From DATKNA01 sp963755755 (lineage in GTDB: Bacteria; Actinomycetota; Actinomycetes; Actinomycetales; Kineosporiaceae), in assembly GCA_963755755.1 (NCBI GenBank), contig CAVWLJ010000002.1, positions 1 through 64,000 of the forward strand: a stretch of 64,000 bases of DNA, read 5' to 3'. Below are positions 19,670-27,848 of this stretch, one piece after another. Within the stretch, counting starts at the first letter, position 1; each line of letters begins with the position of its first letter. The notes under the pieces are model-generated. The model was not told the DNA's origin and did no database searches. It saw nothing but the letters and a program-made list of their open reading frames with translations. The position numbers were made by a program, and so were the translations under genes.

Positions 19670-20386
19670 CTATTCCGCGGGCGGGAGCGCGGTACGCGTC
19701 CACCAACCCACGGCTGTCACGGTGCCCGGGGGGACCTCGGTGTGACCGGCGTCCCGGACCTGCACCACGGACCGGCGCACCGCCTCCGCCCAGAGCGACG
19801 GCCCGGTCGGCAGCACCCGCACGGCGAAACCCGTGGCCCTCCAGACGTCCGGGTCGGCCGTGCTGCGCCACGCGAGGTGGGCCGCGTGCGCGCACTGCGC
19901 CGCCGCCTTGCCCGTCGTCAGCGGGTGGTGCGGCGTGACCGCGACGGTCAGACCACCCGGGGTCGGGGGAGCCGGCGTCCCGGGCTCCGGCAGGTCGGTG
20001 CCGCCGACCTGCAGCCGCGCCAGGAGTTCGGGCACGTGGTCCAGGGGCGCCGGCACGAAGGCGCGGACGGCGGCCCCTCGCGCCTCGACCTCGACGTGGG
20101 GGAGGCCGGCCGTGGCAGTCCAGCGTGAGGCGCGCGCCCGGCGCACCACCTTGCGAATCGGCCCGCCGTCCCACCGCGCCACCCGCTCGTGCCAGGGACC
20201 GCCGGGCCGGCTGCGCGGGTCGTCCAGGAGGCGCACGGCCGCGGTCGCGGCGGCCTCGCAGGCCGCCAGGTGCGTCGGCCGGGCGACCTCGCCGGACCGC
20301 GGGTCGTGCAGCACCAGCTGCATCGCCCACGGCTCGGTCGATCCGAGCAGGTCCGGGTCGTCGGTCCCGACCGGGTCCGGCATCAC
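19670..20386 (-). CDS. Peptidyl-tRNA hydrolase, Pth2-like
   Basis: The protein begins with EPWAMQLVLHDPRSGEVARP and HLAACEAAATAAVRLL, then the central segment WDGGPIRKVVRRARASRW. It ends with VAVTPHHPLTTGKAAAQCAH and AAHLAW, a motif of the Pth2-like actinobacterial family. The family recycles tRNA by cleaving peptidyl-tRNA. The GKAAAQ(C/A)AHA motif with its lysine, glutamine and histidine is present. This is the long actinobacterial form, whose N-terminal half is not found in archaeal Pth2. Either the GTG at 20386 or the ATG at 20383 may be the start. The M20 gene's TGA overlaps both, so the two genes are likely coupled. Confidence 0.8.
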   Translation of the reverse strand: MMPDPVGTDDPDLLGSTEPWAMQLVLHDPRSGEVARPTHLAACEAAATAAVRLLDDPRSRPGGPWHERVARWDGGPIRKVVRRARASRWTATAGLPHVEVEARGAAVRAFVPAPLDHVPELLARLQVGGTDLPEPGTPAPPTPGGLTVAVTPHHPLTTGKAAAQCAHAAHLAWRSTADPDVWRATGFAVRVLPTGPSLWAEAVRRSVVQVRDAGHTEVPPGTVTAVGWWTRTALPPAE

Positions 20387-21705
20387 CGGGTTCCGCAGTA
20401 CCTCAGCACGGTCAGGGCGAGCGCGCCCGCGACCTCCTCGACCTCGTCGAGCGGGACCAGCTCACCCGCCGCGTGCGCGTGCCGGACGTCGCCGGGGCCG
20501 AGGTGCACGGTCGGGATGCCGGCGGCGGCATAGAGACGCAGGTCGCTGCCGTAGGGGACGCCGCGGGGCGCGGGGCGGGGCCGGCCCGTCGCCTCCGCCC
20601 ACGCCTCCTGCACGAGCGGGAGCAGCCCGTGACCCTCGGGCAGCCGGCCGCTGGCGAACTGGCCGCCCCACCAGGTCACCGTCACCGGGTGGTCGCGCAG
20701 CCAGGGGTTCCGCTCGCAGACGGCGGCGACGACGGCCTCGAACGCGGCGCGCGCGGCGGCCGGGTCCTCGCCGAGCTTCACCCCGTAGCGGCCCTCGGCG
20801 ACGAGCAGGTCCGGCACCGTGCTCGCCCAATCGCCGGAGCGGACGGTGCCGATCGAGAGCGGGTAGGCGAGCCGGTAGCCCGCCATCAGCGGATCGGGGT
20901 CGGCGCAGCGGCTCCGCTCGAGGTCGAGCAGAGCGGCGTGCACGGGGAGGAAGGCCTCGAGCGCGCTGACCCCGTCGGCGCGCGAGCTGCCGTGCGCGGC
21001 CCGGCCGGCGACCTCGAGCCGGAAGGTCAGGGCGCCGGCGGCGGCGGTGACCACACGGCGGTCGGTGGGCTCGGGGATGACGCACGCGTCCCCGACGTGG
21101 CCGCGGGCGAGGGTGCCGAAGGCGCCGAGCCCGCCGTCCTCCTCGCTCACCACGCTGTGCAGCGCGACCCGGCCCACGGTCCGGACGCCGGCCCGTCGGA
21201 TCGCGGCCAGTGCCGCGAGCGCGGCCACCAGCCCGCCCTTCATGTCGCAGGCGCCGCGCCCCACGAGCACGTCACGCCCGTCGCGCGGGACGATCCGCGG
21301 CTCGAACGGGTCGCCGTCCCAGCGTGCGGGGTCGCCTGGCGGCACGACGTCGACGTGCCCCTGCAGGACGAGGGTCGGGGCGCCGGGCTCGGCTCCCGGC
21401 GTCGTGCCGACGACCCCCCAGGCCTGGGTACGGGGCGCCTCCGTGCCGGGGAAGTCCGGCCGGGCGCGCAGCTCCTCGACGTCCAGCTGCCAGTGGTCGA
21501 CGTCCAGTCCGAGCCGCTCCAGCCGCGCCGCGGTCCAGGCCTGCGCGTCCGACTCGGCGTCGCTGCCCGTGACGCTGGGGATGCGGATCAGCGCGGCGAG
21601 GTCGCGGACCATCTCCCCGCGGCGCGCGAGGTCGTGCACGGCGTCGAGCACGGCGCGCTCGGTGTCGGTGAGCGGAGCCGGAGGCGGGGGCAGGAGCTCG
21701 GACAT
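20383..21705 (-). CDS. M20 family metallopeptidase (ArgE/DapE-like)
   Basis: About 440 residues. The zinc-binding motifs are LQGHVDVVPPGDP (His, Asp), GRGACDMKGGLVA (Asp) and VVSEEDGGLGAFG (Glu-Glu), with a dimerisation lid domain in the middle (AHGSSRADGVSALEAFLPV). Such enzymes remove N-acyl groups from amino acids or cleave dipeptides; ArgE, DapE and PepV relatives cannot be told apart by eye. The C-terminal GIPTVHLGPGDVRHAHAAGE carries the last histidine ligand. It starts at the ATG 21705, 120 bases upstream of the tRNA gene on the other strand. Confidence 0.9.
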   Translation of the reverse strand: MSELLPPPPAPLTDTERAVLDAVHDLARRGEMVRDLAALIRIPSVTGSDAESDAQAWTAARLERLGLDVDHWQLDVEELRARPDFPGTEAPRTQAWGVVGTTPGAEPGAPTLVLQGHVDVVPPGDPARWDGDPFEPRIVPRDGRDVLVGRGACDMKGGLVAALAALAAIRRAGVRTVGRVALHSVVSEEDGGLGAFGTLARGHVGDACVIPEPTDRRVVTAAAGALTFRLEVAGRAAHGSSRADGVSALEAFLPVHAALLDLERSRCADPDPLMAGYRLAYPLSIGTVRSGDWASTVPDLLVAEGRYGVKLGEDPAAARAAFEAVVAAVCERNPWLRDHPVTVTWWGGQFASGRLPEGHGLLPLVQEAWAEATGRPRPAPRGVPYGSDLRLYAAAGIPTVHLGPGDVRHAHAAGELVPLDEVEEVAGALALTVLRYCGTR

Positions 21706-21825
21706 GGCCGCAGGGTAGGGGCGCGGCGCCGCGCTGCGAAGACCCTTCTCATGCTTCTCTCATGCCTCGTCCTCCGCCTCGGAGCCGGTGGCGGGAACCG
21801 TAGGCTGGCAGCCGGCCGGTGGTCC

Positions 21826-21898
21826 GCCCCCGTAGCCCAACGGCAGAGGCAGGCGCCTTAAAAGCGCTCGAGTGCGGGTTCGAGTCCCGCCGGGGGCA
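21826..21898 (+). tRNA. tRNA with anticodon UAA, short variable loop
   Basis: A clear cloverleaf of 73 nt can be folded. The acceptor stem is GCCCCCG with CGGGGGC, the D arm includes GCC...GGC, and the anticodon stem is GGCGC with GCGCT around loop CTTAAAA. The T arm is GCGGG-TTCGAGT-CCCGC, with discriminator A and no encoded CCA. The anticodon reads UAA, which decodes leucine UUA. Leucine tRNAs normally have a long class II variable arm, but here the variable loop is only 5 nt (CGAGT). The identity is therefore questionable. Confidence 0.85.
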
Positions 21899-21899
21899 C

Positions 21900-22539
21900 G
21901 TCCCGGCAGCAGCCGGTGCCGGGTGACGGTGTCGAGCGGGAGCACCTGCGCGGCCTCGGTCTCGTCGTCCGGCGGAACGACGAGGAGCCACCGTCCCCCA
22001 CGCAGCAGGAGCCCGGCGGCTGCAGCGCGCGGGTGCCCTCGGCGTGGTCAGCTCGAGCGCGAGGTGCTCACGGGCGGCCCGCGCGGCGTCCTGCAGCAGC
22101 GGGGCGTCCACGGCGAACCCGGTGCGGGAGCAGGGTCGACGAGGAGCCATTCCTCGAGGGCCGTGACCAGGGCCCGGTCGGGCGGCGGGAGCGCGGCGAG
22201 CAGCGCCGTCCGTGCGGCGTCCGCGGCGGCCCCCAGGCCGAGGGCCCGCGCGAGCAGCGGATGGCCGGCGAGGAGCAGGCCGGCGGCGTGGTCGGCGCCG
22301 ATCCCGCCCAGCGCCGTCCGCCAGCCCGGCAGGAGTTCGATGCCGCCGCCCGGCCCGTGGAAGGTGACGATCGGCACGCCGGCCTCGCCCAGGGTCTGGA
22401 CGTCGCGCAACACCGTCCGCCGGGACACCTCCAGCCGCGTGGCCAGGGCGGTAGCGGTCATGCGTCCGTGCTCCTGCAACGTCAGGAGCAACGTCAGCAG
22501 CCGCCCGGCGCGCATCGCACCACGATAGATCGCGGACAC
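21900..22539 (-). CDS. HTH/WYL-type transcriptional regulator, C-terminus running into the tRNA
   Basis: The start at 22539 gives MSAIYRG followed by AMRAGRLLTLLLTLQEHGRM, a winged helix with VSRRTVLRDVQTLGEAGVPI, and a helical middle (ALGLGAAADAARTALLAALP). After one indel near 22,120 come APLLQDAARAAREHLALELT and, in a further frame, LLLRGGRWLLVVPPDDETE, which resembles the end of a WYL domain. YafY-like regulators are about 310 residues. This one is only about 215 residues before it meets the tRNA gene at 21,898, and one frame continues across the tRNA to 21,760. It may be truncated by rearrangement at the tRNA. The regulated genes are not evident; the conserved hypothetical gene divergent from it is one candidate. 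Confidence 0.65.
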
Positions 22540-22632
22540 CCCGCGGAAGGGTGACAGGAGATGTCACCCACCTGCTGCCAGGCTGGGCGCGATCGGTGCG
22601 GCGACGCACCCCTGAGGTTTCCGAGGACGGAC

Positions 22633-23040
22633 ATGACCGCACAGGCAGGTACTCCCGAGCACCCGTGGCTCCTCAAGACCCCGCCGCTGACCAGCGAGTA
22701 CGAGGCATGGCTCGACAGCGCCGGCGGGGCCGACGTCCTCGTCGTGCGGGTGGGCAGGACCACGCTGCACTACGACCGCCGCTGCCTGGACGACCTGCAC
22801 GCCATGCTCGTCGAGCGCGGCGAGTGGGTCGAGCTCGGCTCCGCCGACGAGCAGAAGGACGCCAAGCCGGACACCGTCGAGGCGTGGGGACGGTCGGCCG
22901 ACAACCCGCTGGGCGGCTGGTACGGGCTCAAGAAGGGTCTGCGCGGGCGGTTCGGCATGTACGTGCCACCGGTGCTCGAACTGCTCGGCAAGGCCGAGGT
23001 CGAGCACAACCCCCGGAACAACCGGATGCGCGCGCTCTGA
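22633..23040 (+). CDS. Conserved actinobacterial hypothetical protein
   Basis: An intact 135-residue protein beginning TAQAGTPEHPWLLKTPPL. It carries LVVRVGRTTLHYDRRCLDDL, GSADEQKDAKPDTVEAWGRS, a run starting NPLGGWYGLKKGLRGRFG, and a C-terminal EVEHNPRNNRMRAL. I recall closely similar proteins in many actinobacteria, but no function is assigned. It looks cytoplasmic, without signal peptide or membrane segments. The ATG at 22633 is preceded by an AGGACGG-type site; longer upstream starts exist but lack conserved residues. The divergent WYL-type regulator starts 93 bases upstream. Confidence 0.8.
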   Translation: MTAQAGTPEHPWLLKTPPLTSEYEAWLDSAGGADVLVVRVGRTTLHYDRRCLDDLHAMLVERGEWVELGSADEQKDAKPDTVEAWGRSADNPLGGWYGLKKGLRGRFGMYVPPVLELLGKAEVEHNPRNNRMRAL

Positions 23041-23195
23041 CCCGCCGGCCGTGCTGCGTCGATCGGGTTCGCTGCTGGCGATCACGGGAACTCCGGCGGG
23101 CACGCACGCATTAGGTTGGATGGGACCCGGGGAACCGGGCCCCCTGGCCGGCGCGGGCCGGCCACGGAACCACATGGGAGTCCCAGGAGGGACCG

Positions 23196-23987
23196 ATGGA
23201 CAGCCGCAACCCCGTGTTCAACAGCAACCGTGGGTTCCAGCGCGGGGGCTACGCGACGTTCGACACCCCCAGCGCGACGGACCTGCAGGGCATGTACGAG
23301 GCGCCCTCCGCGACGCCGCTCCAGACCGGCCGGATGACCCTGGACGACGTCGTCGTCCGGACCGCGGGCATCTTCGCGGTGCTCGTCGCCGCGGCGGCCG
23401 TCATGTACTTCGTCGTCAAGCCCGGCCCGGTCGTGGTCTTCGGCTCGGCGATCGCCGCGCTCGTCGTCGGGCTCGTGGTCAACCTCGGCAAGACGATCCG
23501 GCCGCCGCTGATCCTGCTGTACGGCGCGCTCGAGGGCGTCTTCGTCGGCGGCGTCAGCTTCTGGTACGCGGACGCGTTCGGCGGGCAGATCGTGCCCCAG
23601 GCCGTGCTCGGCACGCTGGCGGCGTTCGCCACGATGCTCGTGCTCTACCGCACCGGGGTGGTCCGGAACTCGCCGCGGTTCACCAAGATCCTCATGATCG
23701 CCCTGGTCTCGTACCTGGTGTTCGGGCTGATCAACCTGCTGTTCGCCGTCTTCGGCGGGGTCAGCGTCTACAGCTCGGGCAGCGGCCTCGCCATCCTCGT
23801 CAGCGGCATCGGCGTCGTGCTCGCCTCGCTGTTCCTCGTGCTCGACTTCGACTTCATCGAGCAGGGCGTGCGCAACGGCCTGCCGGAGCAGTACGCCTGG
23901 GTGGCGGCGTTCGGCCTGGTCGTCACGCTGGTCTGGCTGTACCTGGAGATCCTGCGGCTGCTCGCGATCCTGCAGAACAACCGCTGA
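23196..23987 (+). CDS. Bax inhibitor-1/YccA-like membrane protein
   Basis: An intact 263-residue protein. A hydrophilic N-terminal tail (about 50 residues with QGMYEAPSATPLQTGRMTLD) is followed by seven hydrophobic segments, including VRTAGIFAVLVAAAAVMYFV and YGALEGVFVGGVSFWYADAF. The conserved acidic segment LFLVLDFDFIEQGVRNGLP is close to the C-terminus, and the protein ends YLEILRLLAILQNNR. These traits match the Bax inhibitor-1-like (TMBIM) family, of which bacterial members are calcium-leak or unknown-function membrane proteins. RBS GGAGGG precedes the ATG. Confidence 0.9.
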   Translation: MDSRNPVFNSNRGFQRGGYATFDTPSATDLQGMYEAPSATPLQTGRMTLDDVVVRTAGIFAVLVAAAAVMYFVVKPGPVVVFGSAIAALVVGLVVNLGKTIRPPLILLYGALEGVFVGGVSFWYADAFGGQIVPQAVLGTLAAFATMLVLYRTGVVRNSPRFTKILMIALVSYLVFGLINLLFAVFGGVSVYSSGSGLAILVSGIGVVLASLFLVLDFDFIEQGVRNGLPEQYAWVAAFGLVVTLVWLYLEILRLLAILQNNR

Positions 23988-24000
23988 CCCACCCGTACCG

Positions 24001-24046
24001 CGACACGACGGCGGCGCGCCCGGCGCGCCGCCGTCTTGTCGTGTCC
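24001..24046. terminator. Strong GC hairpin after the Bax inhibitor gene
   Basis: The stem is formed by CGACACGAC plus GGCGGCGCGCC on the left and its near-complement on the right, with one small internal mismatch. No long U tract follows, which is usual in high-GC actinobacteria. It lies 13 bases past the stop of the Bax inhibitor-like gene and before the amidotransferase start. Confidence 0.75.
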
Positions 24047-24115
24047 GGGCGGCATCCCCTGCTCGACAGGTCCAGGATGGTCATGTCACCCGACATCACG
24101 TGAAGGACCTCCGGC

Positions 24116-24838
24116 ATGGACCTGCCCGTCATCGGCATCACCGCGTACTCCGCCCGCGCCGCCTGGGGCGCCTGGGACGCGGAGGCCGTTCTCCTGCCCC
24201 GCCCCTACGTCGACGCCGTGGCACGCGCCGGCGCGACCCCGGTCGTGCTGCCGCCGCTGCCCGAGGTGGTCGTCGCGGCCCTGCCGCGCCTCGACGGCCT
24301 CATCCTCTCCGGCGGTCCCGACGTCGAGCCGGTCCGCTACGGCGAGCCGACCGGGGAGCACACGCAGCCGCCGAACCGCGACCGGGACGAGTCCGAGTCG
24401 CGGCTGCTGACCCGCGCCGTCCAGGACGGGCTGCCCGTCCTCGGCATCTGCCGCGGGATGCAGCTGCTCAACGTGCTCCGCGGCGGCACCCTGCACCAGC
24501 ACCTGCCGGACGTCGTCGGCTCGAGCGTGCACGCGCCCGAGGTGGGGGTGTACGCCAGGCACCCGGTCGCCGTGCAGCCCGGCACCAGGCTCGCCGACGT
24601 CCTGGGCCGCACCGACGTCCCCGAGGTGCCGACCTACCACCACCAGGGGATCGACCGCATCGGGCGCGGTCTCGTCCCGGTCGCCTGGGCGCCCGACGGC
24701 ACCGTCGAGGCGCTCGAGGACCCGGACCTGCCGTTCTGCCTCGCGGTGCAGTGGCACCCCGAGGTCGGCGAGGACCCCGCCCTGTTCGCCGCCCTCGCGG
24801 CCGCCGCCCGGACGTCGGCCTCCGTGGCGGGTGCGTGA
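24116..24838 (+). CDS. Class I glutamine amidotransferase (gamma-glutamyl hydrolase/PuuD-like)
   Basis: A 240-residue peptidase C26-type enzyme. The sequence shows LPVIGITAYSARAAWGAWDA, LILSGGPDVEPVRYGEPTG, the nucleophile cysteine in LGICRGMQLLNVLRGG, and the catalytic His/Glu in AVQWHPEVGEDPALF. Relatives cleave gamma-glutamyl bonds, for example gamma-glutamyl-GABA in putrescine degradation. The substrate here is not fixed by the sequence. It overlaps the following small gene by four bases (GTGA). Confidence 0.88.
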   Translation: MDLPVIGITAYSARAAWGAWDAEAVLLPRPYVDAVARAGATPVVLPPLPEVVVAALPRLDGLILSGGPDVEPVRYGEPTGEHTQPPNRDRDESESRLLTRAVQDGLPVLGICRGMQLLNVLRGGTLHQHLPDVVGSSVHAPEVGVYARHPVAVQPGTRLADVLGRTDVPEVPTYHHQGIDRIGRGLVPVAWAPDGTVEALEDPDLPFCLAVQWHPEVGEDPALFAALAAAARTSASVAGA

Positions 24839-25176
24839 ACGACGCCTGGCGGTCCGAGGGCGCGCCGGACGCCGCCGGTGTCGTCCGGTCCGCCGAACGC
24901 GTGGCCGACCGGCTCCGGGTGCTCGGACCACGCTGGGCCGCACGGAAGCGTGCCGAGGACGCACGGCCGGCGGAGGAGGTCCGCGCCGGGCTCCAGCGGC
25001 TCGCGGACGCCGCCGCCCGGGCCGAGCACCGCTCGTCGCGCCCGGTGCCGGACCTCGGCCTGCACGCCCTCGCCGACCAGGTGCTCGTGCTCGCCCGGGA
25101 CGCCGCGGCGACCGGGGACGGCGAGGCGCTCGGCGAGGCCGACGACGTGCTCGCCGGCCTGCGCGCCGCACTCTGA
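24835..25176 (+). CDS. Small hypothetical protein
   Basis: About 113 residues, entirely helical in character (AGVVRSAERVADRLRVLGPR and ALADQVLVLARDAAATGDGE). The GTG start overlaps the stop of the amidotransferase gene, so it is probably co-translated. It has no membrane segment and no recognisable domain. The high alanine and arginine content is typical for this genome, so coding status rests on the intact frame and the coupling. Confidence 0.6.
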   Translation: MNDAWRSEGAPDAAGVVRSAERVADRLRVLGPRWAARKRAEDARPAEEVRAGLQRLADAAARAEHRSSRPVPDLGLHALADQVLVLARDAAATGDGEALGEADDVLAGLRAAL

Positions 25177-25190
25177 CCGGCGGACGGGCC

Positions 25191-26417
25191 CTACGACAGC
25201 CGCTCGTAGATGATCGCCATACCCTGACCACCGCCGACGCACATGGTCTCGAGGCCGAACTGCCCGTCCCGCGCCTGCAGGCCGTTCAGCAGGGTCGTCG
25301 TGATCCGGGCGCCGGTCATGCCGAACGGGTGGCCGAGGGCGATGGCGCCGCCGTGCACGTTGAGCTTGTCGAGGTCGATGCCCAGGTCCTCCGCGCTGGG
25401 GAGCACCTGCGCCGCGAACGCCTCGTTGATCTCGATCAGGTCCATGTCCGCGATCGACATCCCGGCCCGCTGCAGCGCCTGCCGGGACGCCTCGACAGGG
25501 CCGAGACCCATGATCTCGGGCGAGAGGGCGGAGACCCCGGTGGCGACGACACGCGCCAGCGGCGTCAGGCCGAGCTCCTGCGCCTTGATGTCGCTCATCA
25601 CGACGAGCGCGGCCGCGCCGTCGTTGAGCGGGCAGCAGTTCCCGGCCGTCACGGTGCCGTCGGCCCGGAACACCGGCTGCAGCTGCGAGACCGCCTCGAG
25701 CGTCACGCCAGCCCGGGGCGAGTCGTCGCGGGTCATGACGGAGCCGTCGGGCAGCTTGACCGGAGTGATCTCGCGCTCGAAGAAGCCGTCGGCGTAGGCC
25801 TTCTCCGCGCGGTTCTGGCTCTCCACGCCCCACTCGTCCTGGGCGTGCCGGCTCACGCCGCGCACCGTCGCCACGTTCTCGGCGGTCTGGCCCATCGCGA
25901 CGTAGATGTCGGGCAGCCGGCCGTCCTCGCGGGGGTCGTGCCAGGTCTCGTTCGACAGCGCCGTGGCCTTCGTCCGCTCCTTCGCCTCGGCGAACTGCGG
26001 GTTGTCCCAGTCGTCGGCGGCGTTCTGGCCCGCGCCCCCGAAGCCCTTGTAGCGGGAGACGCACTCGACACCGGCCGAGACGAAGACGTCGCCCTCGCCG
26101 GCCTTGATGGCGTGGAAGGCCATCCGGGTGGTCTGCACCGAGGAGGAGCAGAAGCGGTTCACGGTCGCCCCGGGCAGGTGGTCGTACCCGAGGAGCACGG
26201 TGACCACGCGGGCCATGTTCGAGCCGTGCTCGCCCCACGGCTCGGCGCACCCGAGGTAGAGGTCGTCGATGTCCTCCGGGCGGAGCGCGGGCACCTTGTC
26301 CAGGACCGCGCGGACGATCGTCGCGGCCAGGTCGTCCGGCCGGACCTCACGCAGGGATCCCTTGAAGGCGCGCCCGATCGGCGAACGGGCGGTGGCGACG
26401 ACGACGGCCTCGGGCAC
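25191..26417 (-). CDS. Thiolase (acetyl-CoA acyltransferase)
   Basis: A 408-residue intact thiolase that starts at GTG 26417 with PEAVVVATARSPIGRAFKGS. The acylated cysteine is in NRFCSSSVQTTRMAFHAIK. LIEINEAFAAQVL and GGAIALGHPFGMTGARI carry the active-site Asn and His. The second cysteine is in ETMCVGGGQGMAIIYE. It cleaves 3-ketoacyl-CoA in beta-oxidation or, in reverse, condenses acetyl-CoA. No neighbouring fad genes are seen, so it stands alone. It is preceded by an SGNH hydrolase gene on the same strand with a 50-base gap. Confidence 0.93.
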   Translation of the reverse strand: MPEAVVVATARSPIGRAFKGSLREVRPDDLAATIVRAVLDKVPALRPEDIDDLYLGCAEPWGEHGSNMARVVTVLLGYDHLPGATVNRFCSSSVQTTRMAFHAIKAGEGDVFVSAGVECVSRYKGFGGAGQNAADDWDNPQFAEAKERTKATALSNETWHDPREDGRLPDIYVAMGQTAENVATVRGVSRHAQDEWGVESQNRAEKAYADGFFEREITPVKLPDGSVMTRDDSPRAGVTLEAVSQLQPVFRADGTVTAGNCCPLNDGAAALVVMSDIKAQELGLTPLARVVATGVSALSPEIMGLGPVEASRQALQRAGMSIADMDLIEINEAFAAQVLPSAEDLGIDLDKLNVHGGAIALGHPFGMTGARITTTLLNGLQARDGQFGLETMCVGGGQGMAIIYERLS

Positions 26418-26467
26418 GGCTCCTCCTGGAGGGACGGTGGACGGGAGCAGGACGCGGCCGCTCCAGA

Positions 26468-27580
26468 CTACCGGCCGGTAACCACGGTGCCCACCGCCGG
26501 CCGCCCGTTCCCGGGGGCTCCTCGTGAGGGCTCGTGCTCCTCGGCGTCCTCGCCCTTTCCGGCCTGGTCGCCGTGGCCGGAGCGGTCGGCGCGCTGCGGC
26601 GGCCGCGGCAGGCGGCGGCGCAGCAGCAGCGCCCAGCGGCCGCGAGGTCCCCGGGTGTGGCCGGCGATCTCGGCCCCCGCCACCTCGGTGCCGGGTTCGG
26701 CGACCGCACGTGCCGCCGCGTGGGCCACGTCGTCCAGGCCCTCCCCGGTGCGCAGGTCGGGGCGCTGCACGCCGACGTCGGCGGGCAGCAGGTCGAGCGC
26801 CGCGCAGAGGCTGGGCAGCAGGGCGGCGGCGGCCTGGGCGTAGCCGGCGGCCGAGGGGTGGAAGCGGTCGGCGGAGAACATCTCCCGCGGCCGGGCCACG
26901 AACTCGGGGCCGAGCAGGTCGCCCAGGGAGACGGTGCGCCCGCCGGCCTCCACGACCGCCACCGTCTGCGCGGCCGCGAGCTGGCGGCTCCACCGGCGGG
27001 CGAGGTAGCGCAGCGGCTGCGGGATCGGTTCGACCGTGCCGAGGTCCGGGCAGGTGCCGACGACGACGGCGGTGCCGCGCTCGCGGAGCCGGCGGACGGC
27101 GAGGTCGAGGCAGCGCACCGACTCCGAGGGCTTGAGCCGGTGCGTGACGTCGTTCGCGCCGACCATGACGACGGCGGCGTCGGGGACCGGCGTCACGGCG
27201 AACAAGCGGTCGATCTGCTGGTCGAGGCCACGGGACTCCGCGCCCACGACGCCGACGACGGTGAGCCGCACCGGCCGGCCGCTCTGGGCGGCGAGGCCCG
27301 CCGCGAGCACGGCGCCGGGAGTGTGCTCCGAGTCGTCGGCGCCCAGCCCCACGGAGCTGGAGTCCCCGAGCATGGCCAGCTCGAGCGGCTCACCCGGCCC
27401 GTCGCCGTAGATCCCGGCGCCGTCGGGACCGGACGAGCCGAAGGGCTGACCGATCGCCCGGCGCGCGAGCCGCGCCTCGGCGAGGAGGACCCCCAGGCCC
27501 GCGACACCGAGGCCGGCCAGACCGCCGCCGCCGTACACGGCTGTGGCGGCGATGCGGCGGGCTCTGCTGGCACGACTCAT
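26468..27580 (-). CDS. SGNH hydrolase-type esterase
   Basis: The ATG at 27580 gives a basic N-terminus and a hydrophobic segment (AATAVYGGGGLAGLGVAGLG, continuing to VLLAEA) that could be a membrane anchor or signal. The SGNH motifs are LAMLGDSSSVGLG (block I serine), VVMVGANDVTHRL (GxND) and DRFHPSAAGYAQAA (Asp-x-x-His). The C-terminal roughly 90 residues are charged and of low complexity (EVAGAEIAGHTRGPRG and an arginine- then glutamate-rich end). Such enzymes hydrolyse esters or lipids; no substrate is clear. Confidence 0.85.
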   Translation of the reverse strand: MSRASRARRIAATAVYGGGGLAGLGVAGLGVLLAEARLARRAIGQPFGSSGPDGAGIYGDGPGEPLELAMLGDSSSVGLGADDSEHTPGAVLAAGLAAQSGRPVRLTVVGVVGAESRGLDQQIDRLFAVTPVPDAAVVMVGANDVTHRLKPSESVRCLDLAVRRLRERGTAVVVGTCPDLGTVEPIPQPLRYLARRWSRQLAAAQTVAVVEAGGRTVSLGDLLGPEFVARPREMFSADRFHPSAAGYAQAAAALLPSLCAALDLLPADVGVQRPDLRTGEGLDDVAHAAARAVAEPGTEVAGAEIAGHTRGPRGRWALLLRRRLPRPPQRADRSGHGDQAGKGEDAEEHEPSRGAPGNGRPAVGTVVTGR

Positions 27581-27848
27581 GGCGCTGCGGTCCTTCCTGG
27601 CCTCGGGCGGGCGTGCGCCGATCATGGCACGTGAACCTGAGGGCCAACCTGCTGGCGGGCTGCTTCCTCTTCGGGTTCTGACACGCCGGGCTGAAGGGCG
27701 ATCCACCGTACTGAGGACCTCGGCGCGGGGGACGCGGGCGCACGTCCGTTGCCCGACGTTCAAGCTCGCGTCAAGATTGCCGCACACCACGGGCGCATGC
27801 CGCACGGCGGTTGGGATCGGTGCGGCCTGGTCGGCAGCATGAACGGCC

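Noticed and set aside
27654..27680. Possible 16-residue leader peptide or riboswitch upstream of the YbdK-like ligase
   Set aside because: A short GTG frame (NLRANLLAGCFLFGF) exists, but there is no attenuator-like stem pair and no second conserved element, so it is likely chance.
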